Source: Sweltsa coloradensis (taxonomy: Eukaryota; Arthropoda; Insecta; Plecoptera; Chloroperlidae). Taken from it: DNA of 64,000 bases. Under the pieces are notes generated by a model. It did not search any database, was not told the origin of the DNA, and saw nothing but the letters and a program-made list of their open reading frames with translations. This document shows, in pieces, positions 43,595 through 56,699 of this stretch (the stretch's first letter is position 1; each line of letters starts with the position of its first letter). Location of the stretch: NCBI GenBank assembly GCA_024449915.1, contig JAMZAV010003191.1, positions 24,425-88,424 of the forward strand, in the 5' to 3' direction. Both the position numbers and the translations under genes were made by a program.

Positions 43595-44741
43595 CTACAC
43601 GGGCAGTTCACCAATAACATGCAACCATCCTTAGCATTAAAGTTCTACTAGAATTAGCGGGAACGTCTTGATATTAGAGTTATTTGGTAAATTTTACTTT
43701 GAACTAATTATTTCATTTGTCTCGACATAAAGAAATACTGATAACTGATATTATTGATTTTCAAATGATTCTAAGAAAAATGTTTCCTGTAGGTACATTT
43801 TTAAATTCTTTTGCATAAACGCAGTTTTAAAATGGAAAAAATTGAATAATGCCCATTGTTCTCAAATTCTCTTCTATTTATTTCTAAATGAAATAGTTTA
43901 TTAAATTAGTGTGTTCCTAGTTTGTATAATCATGATGAACTACTACGCTGCACTCGTTGATGCTGCAGTCGGAACATATGAGCGATTTTTCCAAAAGCTA
44001 CAAGTCCTGTATTTGAAATTAGCCGATTTGGGGATCAGGTCAATAAGTGATGATCGGTGCATATTTATTAGACCGCAGTGATGATTGTAGCTAGCTCGCT
44101 TGCATCGGGGAGGGCACAGAATGCAGTGAATGATTGGGATGAACGACAAAACCACACTCGTATAATGGCATCCGGAATATTAAATGATATGGGAAAAGTT
44201 TGCCACATAACAACACTAGGAATCATGCATGTAGTACAGGGTAGAACCACGTGTGAATGTCGCAACGCAGCGATTTATTGGCTTTGCAAATGGAGTACAA
44301 CTAAAACAATGTGTCGAAGTCGTACCATCGATCGTAAAATGAGTTGCCTGCAACTTTTTGTGGTTGCAATAAATTTATCAACAGTTTTTTTAGTTTTTTT
44401 TTAGTTTTAAGAATGCATGTGACAAACTGACAGGTAATTTCACAAATAATGTAGGCGTAAAAACATCACTTTTGAAAAAACGTATAACTTATGTGCTTTG
44501 CAGTTGTGAACTTCGCGGATATAACTAGGTGGGGAACCGTTCTTCTCCGTTCAGTCAGACACGAGGACACTAGAAGAAAACTAGACGGAGGCGGGTGTGT
44601 TTAAAATTTAATTAAAATTATTGTGTCATTGTTAATTTATTTTATTTTTATTTATTTCTTATTTAACGTCTATCCTATTCAATTAAAAAAAAAAATGATT
44701 TACAAAGGACGACTAAATAAAATTACATAGATGCAGACACA

Positions 44742-47714
44742 ACAATGAACTACATTTAAGTAAATATTTGAAATAGTACTATTACAACAACAATACATTA
44801 CAACACAAAAATTTTGGTAACAAATAAACATAATATAAAATGCAATTTATTAGATGAATCAAATATAAAAAAGTGGAGGAGAAAAAAAAAGAAAAAAAAA
44901 CGAAAGGAAAAAAGAAAAGGAAAGGAAGAAAGAAAAAGAAAAAAGAAAGAAAGAAAAGAAAAAAGAGAAAAAAAAAGAGGAAAAAAAAGGAAATGAAAAA
45001 ACTGATTTATTAGACGATCCCACTCACAAAAATAATGTTGTAATAATTAGTGTATTGTTAAATATATACAAAATAATTGATAATAAATAAATGTGAAATT
45101 CATCTTTCACATCCGATATTTTATATGCTTTTGTATAATAACAGTACGGTGGCCCAACCATTATTTTCTCCCAAATTTACTCATCACAATTAATTACATT
45201 ATTTTCAACATTAATGCTGAATATACTCTTTCTAATATTTTCTCTGATTTTAGATCCTAAATTATTAATTATGGTAATTTAATAACAAAATATTATGTTC
45301 ACTTGTCTGCTATTATAACTGATTCAGTGCGCGGATTTTACTTACATGAAAATGACAAGTTTTGCTTGTGCTAATGCCTCGTTTGCGCGTAATGAGGGTT
45401 ATCGAGACGTTTAGAAGACGTAACCGTAATAATTGCGATGGAGAGAGTAGGAATACGAAATTTTTTGTAGCGAATTGAGAGTAGGCCTAGAGAGAAGATA
45501 TAGTATACAGAGTAAGAGAGTAGAGAATATAGAGTAGAGAGATAGAGAGTTCAGAGTAGACCGTTTAGAGTAGATAGTAAAGAATGTAGTAGAGAGAGAA
45601 TACAGAATATAAACGTAAGAGTGAGTGAACGAGTATAGATAGTAGAAAATAATACATTACACAAATGGAGTTGATAGTAGATAGTAGAGGATATGAGTAG
45701 AGAGTGAGTAGATAGTACCAAATAGAGAGTAGAATAGAGAAGGTATACACAGTCTGTGTAGACGGTAGAGAGTAGAGAATAGAATAATAGAGTTTAGATT
45801 TCAGGAATAAGTTTTACCTTAGTAACGGACCTTACAAGTGTAGCAACGAGGGAGGAATGGTGTGTTTGACTATCTTGGCTGAATTTTAGTTTTGCGATAA
45901 CAATCAAATTCCATAGGTACAATTCCAAAACTAACAAATTATCAGTCTTGGGCACGTTCCCCCAAAAATGGAACTTTGCAAAGTTAAGTTACTTCTGCCT
46001 AAACGACATTCCTCGTTCCTTTTTTAAATAAGAAACTGAGACGTTCCTCGTTCCTCAAAAAGAACTTAGTTCCTTTCACGTTCCTTATACCATCACTGAT
46101 TTAAATAAAAATAAATGTGATGGGGTAAATTTATAATTACTTTTATTTATTAAAGTGAATCCCAGGCCATCTAACGAGGGTGGTGCGCCATTTTCGAAAA
46201 CACAAGATGTCACAAGATATTTTTCAAACTGCAGTTTACGATATCAGGTATTGGAATTCGAGGGGATTGTGACGGCTAAAGGAACTTATAAAGGAACGTT
46301 AAATGCGTTCCAAAGTTCCCACGAAATAGTAACTTTGAAGTTACAAGTTCCTGATCTAAGAAAAAGGAACGCGTTCCCGTAAAAGTTCCTGAAAAAGGAA
46401 CTCGTTCCTCCCCAAGACTGCAAATTATGAGAACAAAACGTGATACCAGACATCACCGTCCCATAAAGTAGAAACAGACATTTAATTTTTAATACTTGGT
46501 CAATGTAATGTAAGCGTACGCTCTCTTGATTACTCTTTTTAAAATTAAATCCAGGGTCGTCTATATCTGTAGCCATTCAGTTGAATAAGGTTCCCATGTC
46601 GAACATTATAACAAACGCAATTCCTGTACACAGAAAATCTCTAGTGAATAATTGTTTTCACAAATCTATACGTATTATGCAATCACTGCAAGCACTTTAT
46701 ACGGTTAATTAATTAAACCAATCGGTTATCAAGCCACAAACGTTGTGGCGTTGATAAAAATACCGCCGATTGATAACGAGATCGAAATGTTACTTGGAAA
46801 CAGACTTCATAGCCATGAGGGTATTTCCTTGAAGTTATTGAGTAACAGAACCGAATCAGAGTCCAGTTCCGGTTCTACAAGGAAAGATCCTTAGTTGGCT
46901 ATCGTGGGTATTGTAAAACCATAGTTATCTCTATGCCTATATTAAACTCAGCTCAGAAACTCAACTCGGGTCTTGGTTCAAATCCAGGGTAAGACATGGT
47001 TTTTTTGTCGCCCAAGCACCAGAGTCTAGGAGGGAAGCCCCCTCACTGGTTGTGCTGTGTTGTGACTTTCCACCCTTCCTATCTCTAACCTTTTCTCTAA
47101 GAATGAATGAAGAGGCACCCTTGCCCAGCAACAGCAGGTGCGTGCATGCGAGTTGTTCTATTAGAGATAGTTTAGCATTCACGCACATCACATTAGCGAT
47201 GTACGCCATCGTCCATAAGTAAATAAAGGGATCTGGGTTGTATCTACTACAACAGCCCTTGATTTACTTCTGGTCAATAATAAGAATAGTTTTAACAACA
47301 GCTAGCTATAACGTGAACACTTATCCGACAAAATTATTTTTCCATCATTATAATATTACAATAAATATACTTTTATAACACTTTTAGAAACTGTGACTTT
47401 GATTTGTTGTGAAAGTTTCCGAGTGACGTGTTCTGCGCGAGAAATCGGCCATTTCTTCAAGGGTTAATTGTTTAGATAATTAAACGCAAAATTTCAATCT
47501 CAAATAACATGTAAAACAGAAATCGTCTTGAAACGGTTCCAATATTTGACACTTAAAGTATGCACCATGAAAGTAAACTAGTACCCGATAACCACGTATA
47601 GTCAGTGACGAAAATCTCGTACCTATTCGCTGTGAAACAAAGTCCAACCGGGCTTATGAGATGAGTGTTATCCAAACAAATCGTGAATACATGTTCGATG
47701 TAATCTCCACAGTT
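44742..47714. repeat. Tandem segmental duplication, copy 1
   Basis: Matches 47845-51107 along its length with a few percent divergence: a purine-only tract (~44871-44998), a TAGAGAGTAG-type minisatellite (~45480-45790), ACGTTCCTCGTTCCT repeats and a non-repetitive remainder. It carries a SINE-like insertion (46941-47282) that copy 2 lacks, and keeps the uninterrupted site of the HINE present in copy 2. No gene seen. Confidence 0.9.
46941..47282 (+). mobile_element. tRNA-like SINE insertion, present only in copy 1
   Basis: A ~340-bp segment interrupts the duplicated sequence relative to 50650-50670. It contains GGTTCAAATCC (46975-46985), a good Pol III B-box, near its left end. The A-box side is weak, so the head is short or degraded. 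Confidence 0.6.
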
Positions 47715-47844
47715 TTGGATGAGCGAAGCGAGCGAAGCGAAGACTTCAATTTCACCGACTCCTCAAAAAATTTAGCTCGGGTGTTTGTTTGTTTGTTTGT
47801 TTGTTTGTTTGTTTGTTTTTGTTTGTTTTTTTTGTTTTTTTGTG
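47715..47844 (+). mobile_element. 5' fragment of HINE family B at the duplication junction
   Basis: TTGGATGAGCGAAGCGAGCG, AAGACTTCAATTTCACCGAC and AAAATTTAGCTCGG followed by a GTTT microsatellite; ends abruptly where copy 2 of the duplication begins. Confidence 0.75.
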
Positions 47845-50800
47845 ACAATGAACTACATTTAACTTAAGTAAATATTTGAAATAGTACTATTACAACAACA
47901 AAACATTACGACCACAAAAATTTTGGTAACAAATAAACATAATATAAAACGCAATTTATTAATGAATCAAATATAAAAAAGTGGAGGAGAAAAAAAAAGA
48001 AAAAAAACGAAAGGAAAAAAGAAAAGGAAAGGAAGAAAGAAAAAGAAAAAAAGAAAGAAAGAAAAGAAAAAAGAGAAAAAAAGGAAAAGAAAAAACTGAT
48101 TTATTAGACGATCCCACTCACAAAAATAATGTTGTAATAATTAGTGTATTGTTAAATATATACAAAATAATTGATAATAAATAAATGTGAAATTCATCTT
48201 TCACATCCGATATTTTATATGCTTTTGTATAATAACAGTACGGTGGCCCAACCATTATTTTCTCCCAAATTTACTCATCGCAATTAATTACATTATTTTC
48301 AACATTAATGCTGAATATACTCTTTCTAATATTTTCTCTGATTTTAGATCCTAAATTATTAATTATGGTAATTTAATAACAAAATATTATGTTCACTTGT
48401 CTGCTATTATAACTGATTCAGTGCGTGGATTTTACTTACATGACAATGACAAGTTTTGCTTTGCTAATGCCTCGTTTTCGCGTAATGAGGGTTATCGAGA
48501 CGTTTAGAAGACGCGTTACCGTAATAATTGCGATGGAGAGAGTAGGAATACGAGAATTTTTGTAGCGAATTGAGAGTAGGCCTAGAGAGAAGATATAGTA
48601 TACAGAGTAAGAGAGTGGCGAGTAGGGAGTATAGAGAATATAGAGTAGAGAAATAGAGAGTTCAGAGTAGACCGATCAGAGTAGATAGTAGAGAATGTAG
48701 TAGAGAGAGAATACAGAATATAAACGTAAGAGTGAGTGAACGAGTATAGATAGTAGAAAATAATACATTGCACAAATGGAGTTGATAGTAGATAGTAGAG
48801 GATATGAGTAGAGAGTGAGTAGATAGTACCAAATAGAGAGTAGAATAGAGAAGGTATACACAGACTGAGTAGACGGTAGACAGTAGAGAATAGAATAAGA
48901 GAGTAGAGATTAGATTTCAGGAATATACCTAAGTAACGGACCTTACAAGTGTAGCAACGAGGAAGGAATGGTGTGTTTGACTATCTTGGCTGAATTTTTG
49001 CTATGCGATAACAAACAAATACCAAAGGTACAATTCCAAAACTAACAAATTATCAGTCTTGGGCACGTTCCCCCAAAAACAGAACTTAACAGTTAAGTTA
49101 CTTCTGCCTGCCTAAAAAGGAACTGAGACGTTCCTCGTTCCTCAAAAAGAACTAAGTTCCTTTCACGTTCCTTATACCCCCACTGATTTAAAATAATAGT
49201 AAATGTTATAGGGGTAAATTTATCATTACTTTTATTTATTAAACTGAATCCTAGGCCATCTGACGAGGGTCGTGCGCCATTTTCTAAAACACAAGATCTC
49301 ACAAGATATTTTTCATACTGCAGTTTACGATATCAGGTACTGGAATTCGAGGGGATTACGACGGCGAAAGGAACTGATAAAGGAACGTTAAATGCGTTCC
49401 AAGTTCCCACGAAATAGTTGGATGAGCGTAGCGAGCGTAGCGAGCGAAGCGAAGATTCCATTTCACTACACTGGAGAAAAAAATCAGAATGTTTTTTTTT
49501 TTTTTTTTTTTTTTTTTCTTTCTTTCTGTATTTTGTCTGTCTGTTAAACGATTCCGGCTAAACCGACACTCCTATTGCGATGAAATTTTATGGAGGCCTT
49601 CGAAATCTCTTAACTTAGAACTGCCACCCTTTTGAGCGCAATCGAAAAATTATTTCTCATAAAAATCGCAATTTTACGATTTTTTTTTTCGACTTTTAAA
49701 ACATTTCTTTGACTTATAACACCTACATGCTTTATCCGATTGTTATGATTTTTTCACAGAACCTTTATTTTAAGAATTAATATATTCGTGTAAATTTGTG
49801 CGCAATCGAATAATTATTTCTTATGAAAATTTCAATATTACTATTTTTTCCTTTTTTAAAATTACGATTAATTAAAAAAAATAAGTTAATTTTTTATTTA
49901 ATTTGATTTAATTTAAAAAAAATTTCAACAAAGTTCTGATTTTTTCACAGAACAACATAAAATCCGCAAAACACATGGCAGCTCAATTCACCAATTACGC
50001 TCATCCAACAACGCGGCGGGACTTAAGCGTTTTCCCAGTAACTTTGAAGTTACAAGTTCCTGATCTAAGAAAAAGGAACGCGTTCCCGTAAAAGTTCCTG
50101 AAAAAGGAACTCGTTCCTCCCCAAGACTGCAAATTATGAGAAGAAACGTGATACCAGACATCACCGTCCCATAAAGTAGAAACAGACATTTAATTTTTAA
50201 TACTTGGTCAATGTAATGTAAGCGTACGCGCTCTTGACTACTTTTATTAAAATTAAATCCAGGGTCGTCTATATCTGTAGCCATTCAGTTGAATAAGGTT
50301 CCCATTTCTTACATTATAACAAACGCAATTCTTGCACACAGAAATTCTCTAGTGAATAATAATTGTTGTCGCAAATCTATACGTATTATGCAATCACTGC
50401 AAGCACTTTATACGGTTAATTAATTAAACCAATCGGTTATCAAGCCACAAACGTTGTGGCGTTGATAAAAAATACCGCCGATTGATAACGAGATCGAAAT
50501 GTTACTTGGAAATAGACTTCATAGTCTTGAGGTTATTTCCTTGAAGTTATTGAGTAACAGAACCGAATCACAGTCAAGTTCCGGTTCTACAAGGAAAGAT
50601 CCTTAGTTGGCTATCGTGGGTATTGTAAAACCATAGGAATCTCTATAGCCTATACACCTAAGATAAGATTAGTTTTAACAACAGCTAGATGTAACGTGAA
50701 CACTTATCCGACAAAATTACTTTCCATCATTATTATTATATGATGATAAATATACTTCAAAGAAATGTTTATAACACTTTTAGAAACTGTGGCTTTGATT

Positions 50801-51107
50801 TGTTGTGAAAGTTTCCAAGTGACGTGTTCTGCGCGAGAAATTGGCCATTCCTCCAAGGGTTAATTGTTTAGATAATTAAACGCAAAATTTCAATCTCAAA
50901 TAACATATAAAACAGAAATCGTCTTGAAACGGTTCCAATATTTGACACGAAAACGTATGCACCTCGAAAGTAAGTTACTACCCGATAACCACGTATAGTC
51001 AGTGACGAAAATCTCGTGCCTATTCGCTGTGAAACCAAGTCCAACCGGGCTTATGAGTGTCATCCAAACAAATTGTGAATACATGTTAGATGTAATCTCC
51101 ACATTTT
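47845..51107. repeat. Tandem segmental duplication, copy 2
   Basis: Starts ACAATGAACTACATTTAA and ends at TAATCTCCACATTTT, matching copy 1 from end to end apart from a 621-bp HINE insertion (49418-50038), absence of the SINE, and small indels. Purine tract at ~47968-48095, minisatellite at ~48585-48915. Confidence 0.9.
49418..50038 (+). mobile_element. HINE-like element, family A, with its empty site preserved in copy 1
   Basis: Starts TTGGATGAGCGTAGCGAGCG, poly-T at 49491-49517, CTGTCTGTTAA, core units, ends CGCTCATCCAACAACGCGGC then GGGACTTAAGCGTTTTCCCAG. The empty site ACGAAATAGTAACTTTG at 46321 shows that nothing but the element (with a 3-bp ambiguous AGT) was added. Confidence 0.85.
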
Positions 51108-51109
51108 AC

Positions 51110-52129
51110 CAAGAGTTATTATATTATTTATCACCCAACACATAGATAAATTGCTTTTCATCAATTTGTTGGTCACAAACAGCATATTTCTGCCGGAACG
51201 CACATTAAACGGTAAACAAGGTTGTATATTATAACATTATCCGAATTAGGTATCCTTCAGAAATGGTACACAACACCCAGGATGTTAGTGCAGTAATATT
51301 TCTTTTGTCAACAGAAAAATCTTGCAATATGAGTTTTTTTGTATTAGTTGTGTATGTGTTTTACTAGAAACAAATTGTAATTGTTGTGTGAACTCTTGGC
51401 TTTTGCTTCGAGTGAGTGGAGTTGCCCCTGGTGCGTTCCAAAGCAAAAAGCTGCAAGCTCGAATACAGATAATGTTATTTAGGTTTCTCCTAAATGTAAA
51501 AATAATACATAATTTGACGTAAATAGTAGAGCAGTCATTGGAACGATGGCCATAATTAAATAAAATTTAATGGCAAAAAATGTAACCATTCCAAATTCAG
51601 TTGTGTGACGAATGTCAATCATTGATCTAAAAGAAAGAACCAATTAGGGAAACAAATACAAGTGGGAAACCAAGTGCATTCCGACAGGGTAACGGTTAGT
51701 TCACGAGGAAGTCACCTGACAACTTCGTCTGTATAAAACACTACTTTATTTGAAGAGTAAATCAATAATCGCCATGACCGCACGACATGTTAAAAGAAAA
51801 GATGTGGCAATTGCTTGGTGATGCCTGTCTATAGACAATACTGTAAAACACACTTGTTTCTCAACTGAGGTGGATCTGCACTACGCTTACACATCAATTA
51901 CTGACATTTGAAATACGAATCGTGTGTGCCAAATGTTTATTCTGGGTCTTACCAAGCTCAGGTTTTATCGTGGTAGTGTAGAGAAAATAATATAGAATGG
52001 ATAACAAGGGACCTGTACTTAAACACTTTAAAAAACAAAAATCATGTAGAGGATAATGATACGAATGCATTGTTTTTATTTATACATTGCCTGTATTATG
52101 CAAAGGTTTTCCACATGCTAGAGTTGCTT
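51110..52129. other. No gene seen
   Basis: AT-rich unique sequence following the end of the duplication, with only short frames. Confidence 0.35.
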
Positions 52130-52603
52130 TTATACGGTCGCGTTGATGGATGATCGTTTTTGATAAATGAGACATATTTTTCTATTATTTTTTATTAAGT
52201 TCGTTTTGCATAATGTTCATAGAACCATTCAACGCATGTTTGGTGTGTCAAAAAATTAAAAAAGTATTTTAAATAAAAACGAAAGTGCGATTTTCATTAA
52301 AAGTAACTCGGTACAGGTATGCGATCAGAGATTTCAAAGTTTCCCTGAAAATGTCATCAAAAACGTAGAAATCGTTTGGCTGGAATCGTGCTAAAGCGTT
52401 CGATACATGTGGAGATTTTCCCCCTGCAATATCTAGGCGCTGCGGAAGATTTCTCTCCTTGTGCATACGCGCCATTGAAACACGTGTATTCAACTTTTTG
52501 AAAATAAATCTCCGGGGAGAATTTGCAAAGAAAACTATAAAAACCAAAATACAACCGAGGTATTTTCCTTTAGTTGGTCACACTGAGTCTTCGCTTCATC
52601 CAA
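52130..52603 (-). mobile_element. Degenerate HINE-like element
   Basis: Minus strand 5' end TTGGATGAAGCGAAGACTCA at 52603; inverted terminus and tail CGATCATCCATCAACGCGAC at ~52155-52135. Interior diverged. Followed at 52630-52710 by the reverse form of the repeat described at 20345-20515. Confidence 0.55.
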
Positions 52604-52719
52604 TACCTTTTCACAAGAGTAAGATAAATTTGTAGTTGTCATATCCCAACTTATCTAGTTAGACACCTGAAGGAGGGCATGAATTGCACCCTGGACAGGC
52701 TTCCACAAAAAAAGTCTAA

Positions 52720-53850
52720 ACAGAAGTGATATTAAATAAAGTTTGGGTAAATAATGTTTATCTACGCTCTAAATTGAAAATTAAACCGGATTTCACTTTG
52801 ACATTAAGTGATAAAAAATTAAACGGAAGTATTGCATTTTCATTCTTTATTTACGAATTTAATCAGTTAAAAATCAATTCGAGATCCATTGGTTAATCGA
52901 AGATATGGCATTTTATTATATGATTATGAAATCTTATAACACACCGAAATGTTTGGATGGCATGTATTACACATCATCACAACGAGACGATTTGATTGCT
53001 GTATTTCATGTAAAACGTTGTTATGCGATTGTTTTCTTGCTTTTGTTCCCTCCCCCCTCCCACTGATGAATGACATGTGAATACAGTTATGCCATCAATC
53101 AAAAAGCTCTAGGTTAAATTCTCTAAAAGTTCCTGACCACTAGAAGTGCAGCTGTTCTTGTGGTACTGTGGTTTCGGGGTGAAGTGTCTCTTAATGTTTT
53201 CGGTTTTGTCAAGTTGGTAAGCCTTTCAATAAGGTTCACGCCATGTGGTGGATCTTTCTCCGTGGTTTCTGTGGTATCGTATCGTTTCATCAACTGCTCC
53301 CCAAGTGAACAGACAACCACAGCAATTCCACGTCGAACTCTTTTGACCACGTGGCAAGTGACAAGCGTGGGTGGTTTTACAAATAACAACAATGTTAGCC
53401 AAACAAACAAAAATAATGCGAATAATGCACTTTTAGACCAAGTTTTAAGCGTCAATCAATATCAAATAAAAATAGGAAATAGTAATTATTCTAAAGAAAT
53501 ATTAAGACATGTTTACCGTATAACTAACACCATCTGTTCTTGCAACTGCGACCGTATATAAAAATATTCGCAAGTAACTATAACTAGAATTTTTTTTTAC
53601 AATCAGGCTAAAAACGCTGCGTGTCGATTGATGAAAAATGTAGTGAGTTTTGGGAAAGGATTGTTATCTTATTAAAAGAAGTAGTAGTTGCTCTCCGTAC
53701 ATGAACAGTCACCACTTCATTGTAATATCCGACAGTTTTTGTGAGAACTTCGTATTCGCGGGTGTGATTTGTGACTAAAAAATAAAATATATGATAACTA
53801 TCGTGCCACAAAAAACTAATCACAATCACAGGTACGGGAGTTCCTACAAA
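52720..53850. other. No supportable gene
   Basis: A 110-codon minus-strand frame at 53123-53455 begins with a hydrophobic run (ALFALFLFVWLTLLLFV) and dibasic sites, but its only start is TTG directly after a stop, so it is not a complete eukaryotic ORF. An opposing 133-codon plus frame is Asn-rich and overlaps it. Confidence 0.35.
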
Positions 53851-53851
53851 A

Positions 53852-54106
53852 GGGAGCGAAGCTACTCGACAAATTTTCGAAGGACATAAATCTTAAAAAT
53901 TCCCGAGGTCAGAACTACTTGTTGGTGGAGGTGCCGGGTTGTAAGAGAGTGGGATAGCCCAGCCCCCTTTACTCTTCATAAACATTTCGTATCATCCTTG
54001 TTGATGTACAGTGTTATTAAAAAAAACGCATGTCAATGAGGTCATGTTCGATTTTCATCGTGGACCGGTACTCACGCACAGATGGACAGAAAAGTGATGT
54101 CAATAG
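53852..54106 (+). mobile_element. GGTGCCGGG-family MITE copy
   Basis: Begins GGGAGCGAAGCTACTCGAC, contains TTGGTGGAGGTGCCGGGTTG, CATGTCAATGAGGTCATGTT and ACTCACGCACAGATGGACAG; right end diverged. Confidence 0.65.
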
Positions 54107-54109
54107 GGT

Positions 54110-56455
54110 AACTTAACTGTGTAAGTACTTGTACTAACAGGTCAAACCACGTAAGGGCAATGTGTCTGTTGTAGGAAAACCCAGCTGTATAGGGTCATAG
54201 TTTACAAGATGTGGCGCTCATCAGCTTGACTAGAACGTAGCGTAGTTTGGGTAGTTTGGCATTTTCGAAGTAGAAAAGATTTTGTATAACAAGTAGTCTA
54301 AGGGATGAGATTGTTGTATGTGTTCTTCGAAACTTCGATGGTCTATTCGTATTTTTAGAAACCACTTATATAGTAAATAGGTTATATTTTAGATGTTTGT
54401 TAAATGTTAATTTTAAATTTCAATGTATTATTTATCAATTGATTGTTATTCTGTGTCGCAAGGCAACAGCACTGGCTGCAGAGACAATAAAGGTTCATTA
54501 TATTATATCATCATTGGATCCTTGAGAAAACTTCTGGTCAGTATTGCTGATGTCTGAAATCAAACCAGCGCTATAGCAATCTCTGAGCTATTCTGTACAG
54601 AAATATATTAATTATTATCTATGCAGGAATGCGTTTTGCACTTCAGATGCGTAATAATCATAATTAATTATGCACAAAGCATTGTTTTCACTTGAAAGTT
54701 TTGAAAGTTTTGCATGTCCGTGGCTGTATTAAAAAGTACTCGAAAAAGGTATTATTAGTTTCGTATAGTACGAATAGAAATAGCCACTTTTTTCAACTGG
54801 AGATTCGGTGAAGATGAATAATTTTAAACTATTGTTACCAGATGCTAAGTGCTGTGTTGGAAGATAAGTAGTAATTTTTCGAACTCCTTAATGTCTTTTG
54901 TTCAGACACAAGTCTACATATTTTAAAAAGAGATGTACGATTCGCTTTCTTTGGCCAATGGCTACCTGCGAAACCTACATGAAGCTTGTGATCCAAGAAC
55001 ATTAATTCCTATAACTCGTCTTATATTACTTTTTATCTCGTTATAAAAGATTATACTCATCATTGGCAAAGAAATAATCTTTTACCAGTAATCGACCATT
55101 CATCGGTAATTGCGGTTTTGATAAACCCAATACAGTCATAACTTACTTATAAGCGATCAAACCGTTTACAGCGGGCCTGGCTAGCCCCTAGTCCGCCAAC
55201 TCACAACATAGGTACGCTTAGCTCCACTGCCGCCTGCTTGCGACGTCACTGTCATTGTTGATATTTGTAGCATCTAGGTGCCCACTAGGGCACCGCAACC
55301 AAGCCGCGGTGCGCCAACACACTCGAGCACCTTATACAGCAAGTCAAGTTTGGGAGATTTAGAGGTGTCACCCAGTCGCCATGAAACGTGATGCGAACTT
55401 GAGCAAGTGACAAGTAATATGAGTGACAGCACAAGCCAAATTTGGCCAATTTGGCCAAATTTGGGATATGAACATTCCTTCTGGGTAAAAAAATTGGTTG
55501 AAACATGCAGGAAATCACTTTCTTTCATGATGTCAGCTGATGCTCAAACGAGTAAAGGTCTGTACAACATTCAGATTATATAGATAGTGAAGCCTTTTGA
55601 AATAAAAAGTTGGAAAATATGGCAGGAAGGCACCAAAATAAAGGTTTTAAAGCCTGAGGAATATAATAAACAAGCGACTATAGATAGACCACTGAAAATC
55701 AGTTATATGACTTAGTGAATTGACTCTAAATACGAATGTATTTATTTTATTGGGAGATACTTGACAATATTAACCTACAATGCGTACAAAAGGTTAATCT
55801 TTCGGCCACTAGATATTTTACATTCTACTGCATTGCAATGGAACTTGAAAAAGTCAAAAGATCCCAAGGAAAAAATTGTGAAAATAATGCCAAACCTTAC
55901 ATTACACACTCAAAAGCATTGAGATCTAAACGAAGGGCCAAGTTTATGTACCCTATACATTTTCACACTTTTAATACATAAATTCATCACTTTGCTCCGT
56001 GACTGCATCTTGTAAAGCTTGTCAAAAATTTGTACGAACTTTTTGTTAGTTAGTTCCTATGGATCTCATTGCTTTTGATTGTGTAAGGTTTTTTAGATGT
56101 ATTTTAACAAGTTTTTGTTTGTGTGTGGTTAGATTTTCAACAAAGGCAGTTAACGACAGCAAAATAAAAGTTAGCTTTGGGGTACTTCCCTATAGTAAAG
56201 AGGATCCATTTCACTTGTGAGTGAATACTGCGTAAGTCGTTATCACTAGAGAAAAGCTATTTACATTATAACTAAGACAAAGACTGTAGCCGGATATTTC
56301 GCCACAGAATCCTGAGGATACGAGTTGACCCTAGGAAAGATAAGCGGGTTACAGTCGATGATCACAATAATAGTATAGTTTCGAGACAGAATGCGATCGT
56401 GTGGGTAAACACAAGAATATAATGATAAATATTATCTACCACCATTACAACCATT
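54110..56455. other. No gene seen; SINE tail and HINE-B fragment
   Basis: A diverged copy of the SINE tail lies at 55690-55755 and a family-B-related block (ACCTACAATGCGTACAAAAG, compare 58388) at 55775-55875. A small tandem TTTGGCCAA motif is at 55438-55465. Frames at 55274-55528 are short and unrecognised. Confidence 0.45.
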
Positions 56456-56458
56456 TTA

Positions 56459-56690
56459 GGGAGCGAATCTCACCCACGACCACTTTTCTGACCGTCAGTG
56501 AGTGTCTCAACATAAAACCGAACATGACCTCCGATTAACAAGCGTTTTTATTGGCATTTCTCGGTTCTACAATGATGTCTGTAAAAATTCTGAACCCGGC
56601 ACCTCCTCCAAAATATATGAACATTTGATCAAGTCATATTTGTAGCCTCAACAATCTGTCAATTAAGTAGCTTTGCTCCCTTCTTTTGGC
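56459..56690 (-). mobile_element. GGTGCCGGG-family MITE, both inverted ends visible
   Basis: Left end GGGAGCGAATCTCACCC, right end AAGTAGCTTTGCTCCCTTC, so GGGAGCGAA is inverted-terminal. Contains ATAAAACCGAACATGACCTC, TTATTGGCATT and CCCGGCACCTCCTCCAAAA in reverse order to the plus-strand copies. About 230 bp. Confidence 0.7.
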
Positions 56691-56699
56691 CACTACTGT

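Noticed and set aside
44814..44996. Lys/Arg/Glu-rich frame, repeated at 47981-48184
   Set aside because: Purine-only low-complexity tract within the segmental duplication.
53123..53455. 110-codon frame resembling a neuropeptide precursor (hydrophobic start, dibasic sites)
   Set aside because: Starts at TTG directly after a stop codon; the first ATG comes after the hydrophobic stretch; no amidation-type repeats or homology.
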